Shown here: in pieces, positions 38,527 to 48,208 of the stretch
Position numbering within the stretch: the stretch's first letter is position 1
Layout of the letters: every line of letters begins with the position of its first letter
Source: an uncultured Corynebacterium sp.
GTDB taxonomy: Bacteria; Actinomycetota; Actinomycetes; Mycobacteriales; Mycobacteriaceae
Assembly: GCA_943908385.1 (NCBI GenBank)
Contig: CALTTF010000003.1
Location: 1 to 64,000 of the forward strand
Reading direction: 5' to 3'
Length of the DNA: 64,000 nucleotides
The notes under the pieces: model-generated
The model's input: the letters and a program-made list of their open reading frames with translations, nothing else
The model's database searches: none
What the model was told of the DNA's origin: nothing
Translations under genes and position numbers: made by a program

Positions 38527-41500
38527 ATGAAACGCGACGACATCAACCACGTCCTGGTCATCGGCTCCGGCCCGATTGTCATCGGCCAGGCGTGCGAGTT
38601 CGACTACTCGGGCACCCAGGCGTGCCGCGTGCTCAAAGAAGAGGGGCTGCGCGTCACCCTGATCAATTCCAACCCGGCGACGATCATGACCGATCCGGAA
38701 TTCGCCGACCACACGTATGTGGAGCCGATCCAGCCGGAGTACATCGACAAGATTCTGGCCCGCGAAGCAGAGCAGGGCCACAAGGTGGACGCGATCCTGG
38801 CCACGCTCGGCGGTCAGACCGCCCTCAACGCGGCGATCCAGCTCGACCGCCAGGGCATCCTGGACAAGCACGGTGTCGAGCTCATCGGCGCCAATATCGA
38901 CGCGATCGAGCGCGGCGAAGACCGCCAGAAATTCAAGGACATTGTGGCGAAGATCGGCGGCGAGTCCGCTCGCTCCCGAGTCTGCTTCAACATGGACGAG
39001 GTCAAAGACACGGTGGCCGAGCTAGGTCTGCCTGTCGTTGTCCGCCCGTCTTTCACCATGGGCGGCCTCGGCTCCGGCCTTGCCTTCACCATGGAGGACC
39101 TCGAGCGCATCGCCGGCGACGGCCTGGAAGCCAGCCCGGAAGCGAATGTGCTCATCGAGGAATCCATCCTCGGGTGGAAGGAATTCGAGCTCGAGCTCAT
39201 GCGCGACAGCGACGACAATGTCGTGGTCATCGCCTCCATCGAGAACGTCGACGCGCTCGGCGTGCACACCGGCGATTCCGTCACTGTGGCACCGGCGTTG
39301 ACGCTGACGGACCGCGAGTTCCAGACGATGCGCGACCAGGGCATCGCCATCATCCGCGAAGTCGGCGTAGATACCGGCGGCTGCAATATCCAGTTCGCGG
39401 TCAACCCCGTTGACGGCCGCATCATCACCATCGAAATGAACCCGCGCGTGTCGCGTTCCTCCGCGCTCGCATCCAAAGCGACGGGTTTCCCGATTGCCAA
39501 AATCGCGTCGAAGCTGGCCATCGGCTACACGCTCGACGAGATCACCAACGACATCACCGGTGTCACCCCGGCTGCCTTCGAGCCGACGCTCGACTACGTG
39601 ATCGTGAAAATGCCGCGCTTCGCATTCGAGAAATTCCCGGGCTCCGACGAGACCCTGGGCACCTCCATGAAGGCAGTGGGCGAAGCCATGGGCATCGGCC
39701 GCAACTACATCCAGGGCCTGAACAAGGTCATGCGCTCGATGGAGGACAAGCCGAACGGGTTCTGGACCAAGCCGGACGCGTACTTCGCCGAGGGCCGCGA
39801 GGACAACGTGGAAGCCGTCCTCGACGATCTGACCCGCCCCACGGACAAGCGCATGTACGACGTCGAGCTGGCGCTGCGCCTCGGCGCCACGATTGAGCAG
39901 GTGTACGAGGCAAGCGGCATCGACCCGTGGTTCCTCGCCGAGCTTCAGGCACTCATCGATTTCCGCCAGCAGCTTATCGACGCCCCTGTGCTCGACTCCG
40001 ACCTGCTCCGCGAGGCGAAGGTGTACGGGTTGTCCGACGCCCAGATTGCGGCGCTCCGCCCGGAACTCGCCGGTGAAGACGGCGTGCGGTCTTTGCGCTG
40101 GTCGCTGGATATTCACCCGGTGTACAAAACCGTGGACACCTGCGCAGGAGAGTTCGAAGCGCAGACGCCGTACCACTACTCGGCCTACGAGTACGACCCG
40201 AATGCAGAGTCCGAAGTCGGGGTCTCCGGCTCCGTGCAGAATCCGAAGCACGGTAACGCCCGGCGCGAGAAAGTCATCATCCTCGGTTCCGGCCCCAACC
40301 GCATCGGCCAGGGCATCGAATTCGACTACTCCTGCGTCCACGCCGCACTCGAGCTGTCCCGTGTCGGCTACGAGACCGTCATGGTCAACTGCAACCCGGA
40401 GACCGTCTCCACGGACTACGACACGGCCGACCGCCTCTACTTCGAGCCGCTGACCTTCGAGGACGTCATGGAGATCTACCGCGCCGAATGCGAAACAGGC
40501 ACCGTTGCGGGCGTGATCGTCCAGCTCGGCGGACAGACTCCGCTGGGCTTGGCGCAGAAGCTTGCCGACGCTGGCGTGCCCGTCGTGGGCACCACCCCGG
40601 AAGCCATTGACTTGGCCGAGGACCGCGGCGAATTCGGCACTGTGCTCGACAACGCGAATCTGCCGGCCCCGGCTTACGGCACTGCGACTTCCTTCGAGGG
40701 GGCGCGCGAGGTGGCCGACCGCATTGGTTACCCGGTGCTGGTCCGCCCGTCCTACGTGCTGGGCGGCCGCGGCATGGAGATCGTCTACGACGAGGAGAAC
40801 CTGCGCGACTACATTGACCGCGCGACGGAGCTGTCCCCGGACCACCCGGTGCTGGTGGACCGCTTCCTGGACAACGCCATTGAGATCGACGTGGACGTCC
40901 TGTGCGATGGCACGGACGTCTACCTCGGCGGCGTGATGGAGCACATCGAGGAGGCGGGCATCCACTCCGGCGACTCCGCGTGCGCTCTGCCGCCGATGAC
41001 CCTGGGGCCGGACGACATTGACAAGGTCCGCCGCTCGGCGGAGGCGCTCGCGCACGGCATCGGCGTGAAAGGTCTCATGAATGTCCAGTTCGCGTTGAAG
41101 GACGACATCCTCTACGTCATCGAGGCGAACCCGCGCGCATCCCGCACGGTCCCGTTCGTGTCCAAGTCCACAGGCGTGCACCTGGCCAAGGCCGCCTCCC
41201 GCATCATGATGGGCTCCACCATTGCGGAGCTGAAGTCCGAGGGTCTTCTGCCGGGTGAGTACGACGGCGGATCTCTGCCGCTGGAGCACCCGATCGCCGT
41301 GAAGGAAGCGGTCATGCCGTTCACCCGTTTCCGCCGCCCGGACGGGGCGGTCCTCGACACGATTCTGGGTCCGGAGATGAAGTCCACCGGCGAGGTGATG
41401 GGGCTCGCTCCGTCCTTCGGCGTTGCGTTCGCGAAGGCCGAGGCAGCGGCATTCGGTGAGCTGCCGTCCGAGGGTACGGTGTTCGTCTCCCTGGCCAACC

Positions 41501-41901
41501 GCGACAAGCGCACGCTGATTTTCCCGATTCAGCGTCTATCCACCATGGGGTTCAAGGTCTTGGCCACCGCCGGCACCGCGCAGATGCTGCGGCGCAACGG
41601 CATCGAGTGCGAAGTGGCGTTGAAGGCGTCCGAGGTCCGCGACGGGGCTGAGGGCAAGTCCATTGTGGAGCGCATTCTCGAAGGCGAAGTCGACCTGGTG
41701 CTCAACACCCCTGCGGGGTCCGCGGGCGCGCGGCACGACGGATACGACATCCGCGCCGCTGCTGTGGTGTCCAGCGTTCCGATGATGACGACCGTTCAGG
41801 GTGTTACTGCCGCTGTCCAGGGCATAGAGTCGCTCCGTGCTAACGAGATCACAGTGACGAGCCTCCAGGAGATCGACCACACCGCGGAGGCCGCGAAGTA
41901 G
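38527..41901 (+). CDS. carB: Carbamoyl phosphate synthase, large subunit
   Basis: Makes carbamoyl phosphate for pyrimidines and arginine. The 1124 residues are two homologous halves: [20 protein letters not shown] begins the first, [17 protein letters not shown] the second, each with an ATP-grasp domain ([26 protein letters not shown]). The C-terminal MGS-like allosteric domain begins near residue 970. The stop codon is followed immediately by the pyrF ATG. Confidence 0.98.
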   Translation: MKRDDINHVLVIGSGPIVIGQACEFDYSGTQACRVLKEEGLRVTLINSNPATIMTDPEFADHTYVEPIQPEYIDKILAREAEQGHKVDAILATLGGQTALNAAIQLDRQGILDKHGVELIGANIDAIERGEDRQKFKDIVAKIGGESARSRVCFNMDEVKDTVAELGLPVVVRPSFTMGGLGSGLAFTMEDLERIAGDGLEASPEANVLIEESILGWKEFELELMRDSDDNVVVIASIENVDALGVHTGDSVTVAPALTLTDREFQTMRDQGIAIIREVGVDTGGCNIQFAVNPVDGRIITIEMNPRVSRSSALASKATGFPIAKIASKLAIGYTLDEITNDITGVTPAAFEPTLDYVIVKMPRFAFEKFPGSDETLGTSMKAVGEAMGIGRNYIQGLNKVMRSMEDKPNGFWTKPDAYFAEGREDNVEAVLDDLTRPTDKRMYDVELALRLGATIEQVYEASGIDPWFLAELQALIDFRQQLIDAPVLDSDLLREAKVYGLSDAQIAALRPELAGEDGVRSLRWSLDIHPVYKTVDTCAGEFEAQTPYHYSAYEYDPNAESEVGVSGSVQNPKHGNARREKVIILGSGPNRIGQGIEFDYSCVHAALELSRVGYETVMVNCNPETVSTDYDTADRLYFEPLTFEDVMEIYRAECETGTVAGVIVQLGGQTPLGLAQKLADAGVPVVGTTPEAIDLAEDRGEFGTVLDNANLPAPAYGTATSFEGAREVADRIGYPVLVRPSYVLGGRGMEIVYDEENLRDYIDRATELSPDHPVLVDRFLDNAIEIDVDVLCDGTDVYLGGVMEHIEEAGIHSGDSACALPPMTLGPDDIDKVRRSAEALAHGIGVKGLMNVQFALKDDILYVIEANPRASRTVPFVSKSTGVHLAKAASRIMMGSTIAELKSEGLLPGEYDGGSLPLEHPIAVKEAVMPFTRFRRPDGAVLDTILGPEMKSTGEVMGLAPSFGVAFAKAEAAAFGELPSEGTVFVSLANRDKRTLIFPIQRLSTMGFKVLATAGTAQMLRRNGIECEVALKASEVRDGAEGKSIVERILEGEVDLVLNTPAGSAGARHDGYDIRAAAVVSSVPMMTTVQGVTAAVQGIESLRANEITVTSLQEIDHTAEAAK

Positions 41902-42774
41902 ATGGCTGCGCTGCAGAATTCTCCGCGTAATTTCGGCGACAGGCTTGTTGCCGCGGGCGAACAATTCGGCAGGCTCTGCGTCGGTATCGACCCCCACGAG
42001 GGGCTTCTCGACGCCTGGGGTGTGAGCGCTGACGTGAAAGGCCTGCGGGAATTCTCGCAGCGTTGCGTCGAGGCGTTTGCCGGGCACGTCGCGTTGATCA
42101 AGCCCCAGGTGGCGTTCTATGAGCGCTTCGGTTCGGCCGGTTTTGCGGTGCTGGAGGAGACGCTGGCCCTGCTGAGGGAGAGCGATTCTCTCGTCGTCGC
42201 CGATGCCAAGCGCGGCGATATCGGATCCACCATGGAGGGTTATGCGCTCGCCTGGTTGGACCAGAATTCGCCTCTGTGCTGCGATGCGGTCACGCTCACG
42301 CCGTACCTCGGTGTCGGATCCTTGGCCCCCGCCATTGAGCTGGCCGGTAGGGAAGGGCGCGGCGTGTTCGTCATGTCCGCCAACTCCAACCCGGAGGCCG
42401 AAAGCTTCCAGTCGCAGACGCTCAATCAAAGCGGTGTCACCGTGGCGCAGCAGATGGTGGACGAGTGCGCGGAATTCAACGTCGATAAGCGTGCGAAAAG
42501 CGATGAAATCGGCGTCGCGGCTGGCCACGTGGGATACGTCGGGCATGTCGGGGTGGTCGTGGGTGCGACGGTGAAGAATCCGCCCAAGCTGGACGAGCTC
42601 AATGCGCCGGTGCTTATGCCGGGTGTCGGCGCGCAGGGCGCGACCATGGACGATGTCGCACGGATCGCCGGTGCGCAGGCGCACCTTGTGTTCCCGAATG
42701 TGTCCCGCTCCGTGCTGTCCGCCGGACCCGATATCGCTGAGCTGCGCAAAGCGGCGAAATCGCTGGTAGTGTAG
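41902..42774 (+). CDS. pyrF: Orotidine 5'-phosphate decarboxylase (mycobacterial type)
   Basis: Decarboxylates OMP to UMP. The 290-residue subfamily 2 enzyme has RLCVGIDPHEGLLDAWG, the catalytic DAKRGDIGSTMEGYA (Asp-x-Lys-x-x-Asp) and GVGAQGATMDDVARIAG. It starts directly after carB, without a gap, and closes the pyr operon. Confidence 0.96.
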   Translation: MAALQNSPRNFGDRLVAAGEQFGRLCVGIDPHEGLLDAWGVSADVKGLREFSQRCVEAFAGHVALIKPQVAFYERFGSAGFAVLEETLALLRESDSLVVADAKRGDIGSTMEGYALAWLDQNSPLCCDAVTLTPYLGVGSLAPAIELAGREGRGVFVMSANSNPEAESFQSQTLNQSGVTVAQQMVDECAEFNVDKRAKSDEIGVAAGHVGYVGHVGVVVGATVKNPPKLDELNAPVLMPGVGAQGATMDDVARIAGAQAHLVFPNVSRSVLSAGPDIAELRKAAKSLVV

Positions 42775-42930
42775 CGCTAAACCGACCCTCAAATTCAGTG
42801 GGAGCAAAACTGCTGGTAGGTTATAGGCGTCGATGCGATGACGTGGCAAAACGTGATGTCATTCATCGTGTCTAGAACCGCGCAGTGGTACAGTTGTCCC
42901 ACGTCGACGAGTTGCATCAGTGTAATTCTT

Positions 42931-42960
42931 TTGCGACAGTGTCGAATCGGTTCATAAGCT
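42931..42960 (+). promoter_or_regulatory. Probable mihF-gmk-rpoZ promoter
   Basis: TTGCGA (42931-42936) and TAAGCT (42955-42960) are separated by 18 bases and lie about 40 bases before the mihF start, which has its own GGAGG at 42988-42992. The rest of this 224-base gap after pyrF contains other possible -10 boxes, for example TACAGT near 42890, but no gene. Confidence 0.4.
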
Positions 42961-42998
42961 GGATCAGAACTTAACCCCTAACACATTGGAGGAACCCA

Positions 42999-43319
42999 GT
43001 GGCCCTTCCCGAACTGACCCCGGAACAGCGCCAGGAAGCTCTCGCTAAGGCTGCGGAAGCACGCAAGCAGCGTGCTGAGCTCAAGGCATCCCTGAAGCGC
43101 GGCGACACGAACCTCAAGGACGTCCTCGCTAAGGCTGAGTCCGACGAAATCATCGGCAAGACCAAGGTCTCCGCTCTCCTCGAGGCTCTGCCGAAGGTGG
43201 GCAAGGTCAAGGCACGCGAAATCATGGAGGAGCTCGAGATCGCTCAGACCCGTCGTCTGCGCGGCCTCGGCGACCGTCAGCGTCGCGCTCTGCTCGAGCG
43301 CTTCGGTTTCGGGGACTAA
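42999..43319 (+). CDS. mihF: Integration host factor, actinobacterial type
   Basis: A small basic DNA-binding nucleoid protein found only in actinobacteria, 106 residues. The N-terminal helix LTPEQRQEALAKAAEARKQR, the KRGDTNLKDVLAKA segment and the helix-two-turn-helix GKVKAREIMEEL with RRLRGLGDRQRRALLERF match the family closely. The GTG start has a good GGAGG. It lies before gmk, the standard order. Confidence 0.97.
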   Translation: MALPELTPEQRQEALAKAAEARKQRAELKASLKRGDTNLKDVLAKAESDEIIGKTKVSALLEALPKVGKVKAREIMEELEIAQTRRLRGLGDRQRRALLERFGFGD

Positions 43320-43322
43320 TCG

Positions 43323-43913
43323 GTGACAAACGTGAATGAGAAGGGCCGGCTGGTTGTTTTGGCTGGCCCTTCCGCCGTTGGTAAGTCGACGGTGGTCCAG
43401 CGTCTCCGCAAGGAAGTGGAGGACCTGTACTTCTCCGTCTCCATGACCACGCGCGACCCGCGTCCGGGCGAAGTGGACGGCAAGGATTATTTCTTTGTGT
43501 CCCCGGAGTCTTTCCAGGAGCGGATCGATGCGGGCGAGATGCTCGAGTGGGCTGACATTCACGGTGGCCTGCAGCGTTCCGGTACTCCCGCCGCACCCGT
43601 GCGGGAAGCCCTTGACGCCGGCCGTCCGGTCCTGGTCGAAGTCGACCTGGCTGGCGCCCGCAATATCAAGGAGATCATGCCGGAGGCCGTCACGGTCTTC
43701 CTCGCCCCGCCGTCCTGGGAGGTGCTCGTCGAGCGCCTCACCGGCCGCGCGACGGAGACCGAGGACGTGATTGCGCGTCGTCTCCAAACGGCACGTGCTG
43801 AGCTCGCCGCTCAGGACGAGTTCGACGATGTCATTGTCAACAACGATCTGGATGAGGCTGTGCAGGGGATTAGTGATATTCTCTTGTGCGTCCAGCGTCC
43901 AAACAACGAATAG
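43323..43913 (+). CDS. gmk: Guanylate kinase
   Basis: Phosphorylates GMP to GDP. The 196 residues have the P-loop [16 protein letters not shown], the GMP-binding [17 protein letters not shown] and the lid [18 protein letters not shown]. The GTG start is three bases after mihF stops. This protein lacks long extensions. Confidence 0.96.
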   Translation: MTNVNEKGRLVVLAGPSAVGKSTVVQRLRKEVEDLYFSVSMTTRDPRPGEVDGKDYFFVSPESFQERIDAGEMLEWADIHGGLQRSGTPAAPVREALDAGRPVLVEVDLAGARNIKEIMPEAVTVFLAPPSWEVLVERLTGRATETEDVIARRLQTARAELAAQDEFDDVIVNNDLDEAVQGISDILLCVQRPNNE

Positions 43914-43919
43914 GTGTGA

Positions 43920-44231
43920 GTGAGCAACGTGACCAACGATCTTGCTAATTCGGCGGAGACCGCCGACGTCAACGAGCAGGTGTACGACACGCCGGAAGGC
44001 ATCACGGCCCCGCCTATTGACGAGCTGCTGACCAAGGTCTCCTCGAAGTACGCCCTGGTGATCTTCGCGGCCAAGCGTGCCCGCCAGATCAACAGCTACT
44101 ACCAGGAGCAGGACGAGGGCGTGTTCGAGTTCATCGGCCCTCTGGTCACTCCGCAGCCGGGCGAGAAGCCGCTGTCGATCGCCCTCCGCGAGATCGAGCA
44201 TGGTCTCCTGGAGCACGAGGAAGGCCAGTAA
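43920..44231 (+). CDS. rpoZ: RNA polymerase omega subunit
   Basis: Assists RNA polymerase assembly by holding the beta-prime subunit. The 103 residues have the conserved [26 protein letters not shown] core, with a longer N-terminal tail as in actinobacteria. It follows gmk by six bases and is followed by a strong terminator. Confidence 0.96.
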   Translation: MSNVTNDLANSAETADVNEQVYDTPEGITAPPIDELLTKVSSKYALVIFAAKRARQINSYYQEQDEGVFEFIGPLVTPQPGEKPLSIALREIEHGLLEHEEGQ

Positions 44232-44255
44232 GGCTTACCCCCTTTTACCCCCTAA

Positions 44256-44298
44256 ACGCGGGCCACGGCACCATTTTCTGCGCCGTGGCCCGCGTTTT
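44256..44298 (+). terminator. Strong intrinsic terminator after rpoZ
   Basis: A perfect 14-bp stem (ACGCGGGCCACGGC with GCCGTGGCCCGCGT) encloses a 12-base loop and ends in TTTT. It ends the mihF-gmk-rpoZ transcript and isolates the lipoprotein cassette that follows. Confidence 0.88.
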
Positions 44299-44357
44299 CT
44301 CATTCCCGGCACACCCTCCCGATTTGTTTTGCGTTGGTTTTGGGCTGCGAAGAATGG

Positions 44358-44379
44358 AATGTCTACTGAAGTAGACATT
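44358..44379. promoter_or_regulatory. Perfect 22-bp palindrome upstream of the lipoprotein cassette
   Basis: AATGTCTACT-GA-AGTAGACATT has perfect 10-bp arms. It lies in an A/T-richer stretch about 105 bases before the lipoprotein gene and looks like a dimeric repressor operator. It is not the McbR arrangement, since the half-sites face the other way. Confidence 0.5.
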
Positions 44380-44485
44380 GTTCCGCTTTATTTTTCCCCG
44401 ACTCATGTCATCCTTATTCCTGTCGGCCAGCACTACTACGAACACAGGCGACATCCACCGCACAGGGGGGACGGAGGAAATGGGA

Positions 44486-45202
44486 ATGTCACGGCGCACG
44501 TCGGCTAGTTGGGGGACTACCCGGTCCGCCCGCGCATTCCTTGCCGCATCGGGGGTTGTGTTGGTAGCGGTGCTGGCCGGCTGCTCGTCGGGAGGATCCC
44601 TTCTGACGAATCCCGCACCCGCTCTCAACTCCGCCGCTGCCGATACCCAAGCCCCGGCAAACGCACCACAGAGCGACACCACCGATTCCACCGACTCTTC
44701 CGAAACAACGAGCACCCGCCAGGACGACCAGCCCGCCTTCCACTTCGAGAGCGGCGACGTTGTCCTCGGCGACTTCGTCTACGAAGACGTCAAGGGAAAC
44801 ATCTTCAATCCCTGCGAGGAGATCTCCGCCGAGGAGTTTGCCGCCATTGGGTTTGAGACAGACGGAGTGGTCTTAAATCGACACGTCGGAGAGATTAATG
44901 GATGTGCTCTTTATCCTTCTGGTTCAAACTCCGATGGGACTGTGCTAGTTACTGGGGGTTCCGCGAACATGTCGGATGTAATTCAGCAGGGAGCTATAGC
45001 GGTGGCCGATGTTTCGAAGATCGTTCCGGGGGCCTACACCTACAGCCCGAAACCTGAGGACACGGATCTATGCTTCGCCTCGGTAGATACGGAGCGCGGG
45101 CAAATCTCAATGGCAACTTTTGCGGGAGGAACAACTCCTTCTTTTACTGACCTTTGCTTGGCCGCAATTCAACACTTGGAAAATCTTTATCAACTTAAGT
45201 AG
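44486..45202 (+). CDS. DUF3558-type lipoprotein
   Basis: An exported lipoprotein of 238 residues (lipobox VLAGCSSG, cysteine near residue 32), a serine, threonine and aspartate-rich linker to about residue 75, then a DUF3558-like domain with IFNPCEEISAEEFAAIGF and later cysteines in INGCALYP, TDLCFAS and FTDLCLAA, enough for two disulfides. The ATG at 44486 is preferred, since GGAGG lies eight bases before it; an ATG two codons earlier is too close. From about 44845 the base use changes to clearly more A/T with codons such as TTA, unlike the 5' part. It lies 25 bases before the PE/PPE-like gene. Confidence 0.78.
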   Translation: MSRRTSASWGTTRSARAFLAASGVVLVAVLAGCSSGGSLLTNPAPALNSAAADTQAPANAPQSDTTDSTDSSETTSTRQDDQPAFHFESGDVVLGDFVYEDVKGNIFNPCEEISAEEFAAIGFETDGVVLNRHVGEINGCALYPSGSNSDGTVLVTGGSANMSDVIQQGAIAVADVSKIVPGAYTYSPKPEDTDLCFASVDTERGQISMATFAGGTTPSFTDLCLAAIQHLENLYQLK

Positions 45203-45370
45203 CAAAAATATCGGGGGTTAGATTTTAGTGAAACTGATAATTGACGACGTTTCGTCTGCTATCGAACAATTAGCTAAAGCACAGGACGTACTTTCGGTTT
45301 CTCACACGATGATGAAAGTGTTGGGAGCAAGCGCTTTCTCTCAAGTCTCTGGTCTAGACAAATCGGGATC
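44845..45370. other. A/T-rich mosaic block spanning the two cassette genes
   Basis: From within the DUF3558 domain coding region to about codon 45 of the next gene, the sequence is markedly richer in A and T, with codons rare in the neighbourhood. On both sides the reading frames continue at normal high GC. The block therefore looks like an imported allele exchanged by recombination across the gene boundary. Confidence 0.55.
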
Positions 45371-46931
45371 GATGCACGGCACCATTCGGAGCGACAGCGA
45401 ACCGGAGGCGACGAAGGGGTTGGCGCAGCATTTCGCGAATGCGGTTGATCTGCTGTCGGCGCAGCTGGTGGGCTACGAGATGGCGGACATGAGCTTCGCG
45501 GACGTGTTGGGTTCTGTGGGGCAGTCGGTGATGGGGAGGAGCTTCGATGCGGTCATCGATAACGTGAGCACGGAGCAGCCCGTCGTGAAGAACTTCGATG
45601 CGACGAGTCCGGTCGCGGGCAAGCCGTTCAGCCTGGACACGCTGAATATGGAATTGATCGGCACGGACGTGGCTTCGATGTCGGGGATGTCGGCGGACTG
45701 GGCGGACACGGCAACGACGATCGGGGACGCGCTGTCCTATATTCCGGGGGCGGTCGCGGACCTGCAGGGGTCGGCGGAGACAGAATCCATCGCGAAGGCG
45801 ATCGAGAATCTCGGGCAGATCGAGACCGCAGGCGGCGAGTACATGGCTAACGCGAGTGCGCTGTCCGCGCACACCGCCAGCTTGGTCACGGTGACGGAAG
45901 CGAATGCGCTTCAGGTAGCGGCGGCGCTCGCGGTTCTGCGCGCGACGCCGAGTCCGGGAGTGGCGAAGTCATTCGAGGAGGCCTTCCTGGCGGCCTTCTC
46001 ACCGAAGCTCACCACCGAGCTTGTCCCGGTGACGCCGCTGTTCACGCAATTGCTTCCGGAACTCGGAGCACCGAACGGCAACGGGACGAACCAGTCGGGT
46101 TCGTTGGCGTCGGGAACGCCGACGTTCGAGGACACGCCACTGCCGAAGATCGTGCAGCAGGCGCTGTCGAATGCCGGCTACCGCGACCTAGCGTACGCAT
46201 CCACACCGACGCAGGTCGTGGAACAGTTCGGGCGGCCGAACCCGGATATGCTCCAGTCCATTGCGGCCGGAGCGACGCCGACGCAAGCGGCGTCAGCAGC
46301 AGCGCCAACGATGCCGCCGTCGTTGACAGGGCTGGCTGGCGGTGCAGGTTCTGGCGCAGGCGCCGGTGCGGGGGCGATGGGCACAGGCATGGGGCAGCTC
46401 GGATCGGTCGGTGCTGGTGCAGGAACTGGTATTGCCGGTGCGGGCGGTGCCGCCGGATCAGGAGCTGGCGGTGCTCTTGGTGCCGGTGGGTCCGGCGGTT
46501 TCGGCGGTCCGGCAATGGGGCCGCTTGGCGGGGCTGGACGTGGAGCGGCAGGGGGCGGCGCCGGTGGTCTTGGTGGTGCGCGCGGTGGTTCCGGTGTGCC
46601 CGGGGCTTTGAGCGGTGGACGGCTTGGAGGCTTCGGTTTAGGCGCTGGTTCAGGAATGGGGGCCGGTGCTGTCGGCCAGGGGACCAACACGTTCGTCGGC
46701 GGTGGAGCCGCGGGTGGCGGCCAGGCAGGTGGACGTGGCGCGGTCGCTGGTGGGCCGGGAACGTACGGCGCGGGGCGACGTGGATCAGGCGCGGGCAGTG
46801 GCAAGCGGGGCAAGGTACAGGCGGTGACATCCGCGGTGGAAAGGGAAGGAAACCTGAAGGCTCTCCTCGGCGAGGCACCGGAAGTCGTGCCCGGAGTCAT
46901 TGGCGCGTGGGTGCGGCAGCCCCGGACCTAG
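45228..46931 (+). CDS. PE/PPE-like glycine-rich protein, candidate type VII secretion substrate
   Basis: 567 residues with no Sec signal or membrane segment. Residues 1-35 and about 60-84 look like two helices joined by a turn, followed by YEMAD (Y83 to D87), which fits the YxxxD/E motif of type VII (ESX) substrates. A second helical region spans about 155-260. Residues about 366-525 are glycine and alanine-rich, and the last 40 residues (KVQAVTSAVEREGNLKALLG, then EVVPGVIGAWV) form a non-repetitive tail. I do not recognise a named family beyond PE/PPE-like. The GTG start follows GGGGG at ten bases. The first 45 codons are A/T-rich, the rest high GC. Confidence 0.68.
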   Translation: MKLIIDDVSSAIEQLAKAQDVLSVSHTMMKVLGASAFSQVSGLDKSGSMHGTIRSDSEPEATKGLAQHFANAVDLLSAQLVGYEMADMSFADVLGSVGQSVMGRSFDAVIDNVSTEQPVVKNFDATSPVAGKPFSLDTLNMELIGTDVASMSGMSADWADTATTIGDALSYIPGAVADLQGSAETESIAKAIENLGQIETAGGEYMANASALSAHTASLVTVTEANALQVAAALAVLRATPSPGVAKSFEEAFLAAFSPKLTTELVPVTPLFTQLLPELGAPNGNGTNQSGSLASGTPTFEDTPLPKIVQQALSNAGYRDLAYASTPTQVVEQFGRPNPDMLQSIAAGATPTQAASAAAPTMPPSLTGLAGGAGSGAGAGAGAMGTGMGQLGSVGAGAGTGIAGAGGAAGSGAGGALGAGGSGGFGGPAMGPLGGAGRGAAGGGAGGLGGARGGSGVPGALSGGRLGGFGLGAGSGMGAGAVGQGTNTFVGGGAAGGGQAGGRGAVAGGPGTYGAGRRGSGAGSGKRGKVQAVTSAVEREGNLKALLGEAPEVVPGVIGAWVRQPRT

Positions 46932-46941
46932 CGCCGGTGGG

Positions 46942-46947
46942 TAAGCT
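46942..46947 (+). promoter_or_regulatory. -10 element of coaBC (leaderless start)
   Basis: TAAGCT ends eight bases before the coaBC ATG at 46956, and no ribosome binding site is present. The transcript probably starts at the ATG. Confidence 0.45.
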
Positions 46948-46955
46948 CGGGGGCC

Positions 46956-48206
46956 ATGAGCCCAGAGCCCAGTGAGAACACGAAAACATCCCGCAACGTC
47001 GTCGTCGGAGTCGCGGGCGGGATCGCCGCATACAAAGCCTGCCACCTCGTCCGGGAGTTCACCGAAGACGGAGACAATGTCCGCGTCGTTCCCACTCCGG
47101 CGGCGTTGAACTTCGTCGGGGCGGCGACCTTCGAAGCATTGTCCGGCAACCCGGTGGACACCGGGGTGTTCTCACGCGTGGACGAAGTGCAGCACGTCCG
47201 CGTGGGCAAAGAGGCAGACCTCATCGTCATCGCGCCGGCGACTGCGGACACCATTGCGCGGATCGCAGCGGGGCGGGCGGACGACCTGCTGACGGCGACG
47301 GTGCTGGTGGCCACCTGCCCGGTGGTTCTGGCGCCGGCCATGCACACGGAGATGTGGGAGAACCCCGCAACCCAAGACAATGTCGCAATGCTTCGTCGGC
47401 GTGGTGTGGTCGTGCTGGAGCCGGCGCACGGACGGTTGACGGGAACGGACACTGGGCCGGGTCGGATGCTGGAAGCAGCGCAGATCGCCGAGATGGCGCG
47501 CACGGTCCTCGAGACCGGTCCGTTCGGGCAGTCGCTGCAGGGCAAGAAAGTGGTCGTCAGCGCCGGCGGCACGCAGGAGAATATCGACCCGGTGCGCTAC
47601 ATCGGCAACCGTTCCTCCGGCCGCCAAGGATTCGCCCTGGCAGACATCGCTGCCCACCGCGGCGCGGATGTCACCATCGTCGCAGGCGACACTGATGCGT
47701 TGGACACCCCGCCGGGAGCGGAGATCGTGAAGGTGCGCTCCACCCGGGATATGAAGAAGGAAGTGGATAAGGCCGCCGAGGACGCGGACATCGTCATCAT
47801 GGCGGCGGCCGTGTCCGACTACAGGCCGGAAAACGAGGCGGACTCGAAGCTGAAGAAAGGCGAGTCCGACGACGCACTGTCCACTCTGCGCATGGTGGAG
47901 AACCCGGACATCCTCAAAGGCCTCGTCGAAAAGCGCGAGGCGGGCGAGACTTCCGCGACGATCGTGGGCTTCGCCGCGGAGACGGACAACCCGCTCGAAT
48001 ACGGCAAGGCGAAGCTCGCGCGCAAGGGCGCGGACATGCTGATGGTCAATTCCGTGGCAGGCGGATCCGTGTTCGGCGAGCTGCGCAACAGCGGCTGGTT
48101 GATCCGTGCCGACGGCGAAGTCGAAGAGATCGCCGACGGTCCGAAGCATGTCGTAGCTGCGCGGATCTGGGACGGCATTGAGGCGCTGATTCTAAACAGA
48201 CAGTGA
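46956..48206 (+). CDS. coaBC: Phosphopantothenoylcysteine synthetase/decarboxylase
   Basis: Two steps of coenzyme A synthesis in one protein of 416 residues. The N-terminal flavoprotein decarboxylase (about 1-190) has VVVGVAGGIAAYKACHLVRE, the active PAMHTEMWENPATQ, and the C-terminal CoaB half begins VVVSAGGTQENIDPVRYIGN, with AAAVSDYRPE and the lysine region KLKKGE. Actinobacteria usually have this gene directly after rpoZ; here a two-gene cassette separates them. Confidence 0.96.
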   Translation: MSPEPSENTKTSRNVVVGVAGGIAAYKACHLVREFTEDGDNVRVVPTPAALNFVGAATFEALSGNPVDTGVFSRVDEVQHVRVGKEADLIVIAPATADTIARIAAGRADDLLTATVLVATCPVVLAPAMHTEMWENPATQDNVAMLRRRGVVVLEPAHGRLTGTDTGPGRMLEAAQIAEMARTVLETGPFGQSLQGKKVVVSAGGTQENIDPVRYIGNRSSGRQGFALADIAAHRGADVTIVAGDTDALDTPPGAEIVKVRSTRDMKKEVDKAAEDADIVIMAAAVSDYRPENEADSKLKKGESDDALSTLRMVENPDILKGLVEKREAGETSATIVGFAAETDNPLEYGKAKLARKGADMLMVNSVAGGSVFGELRNSGWLIRADGEVEEIADGPKHVVAARIWDGIEALILNRQ

Positions 48207-48208
48207 GG

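Noticed and set aside
39022..41289. 755-codon open frame antisense to carB
   Set aside because: A GC-rich antisense shadow of a certain gene; composition is unlike a real protein here and no start signal is present.
46326..46800. Glycine-rich repeat coding region as a CRISPR-like or satellite array
   Set aside because: The repeats are irregular GGX codon runs in an open frame, not fixed repeats with spacers.
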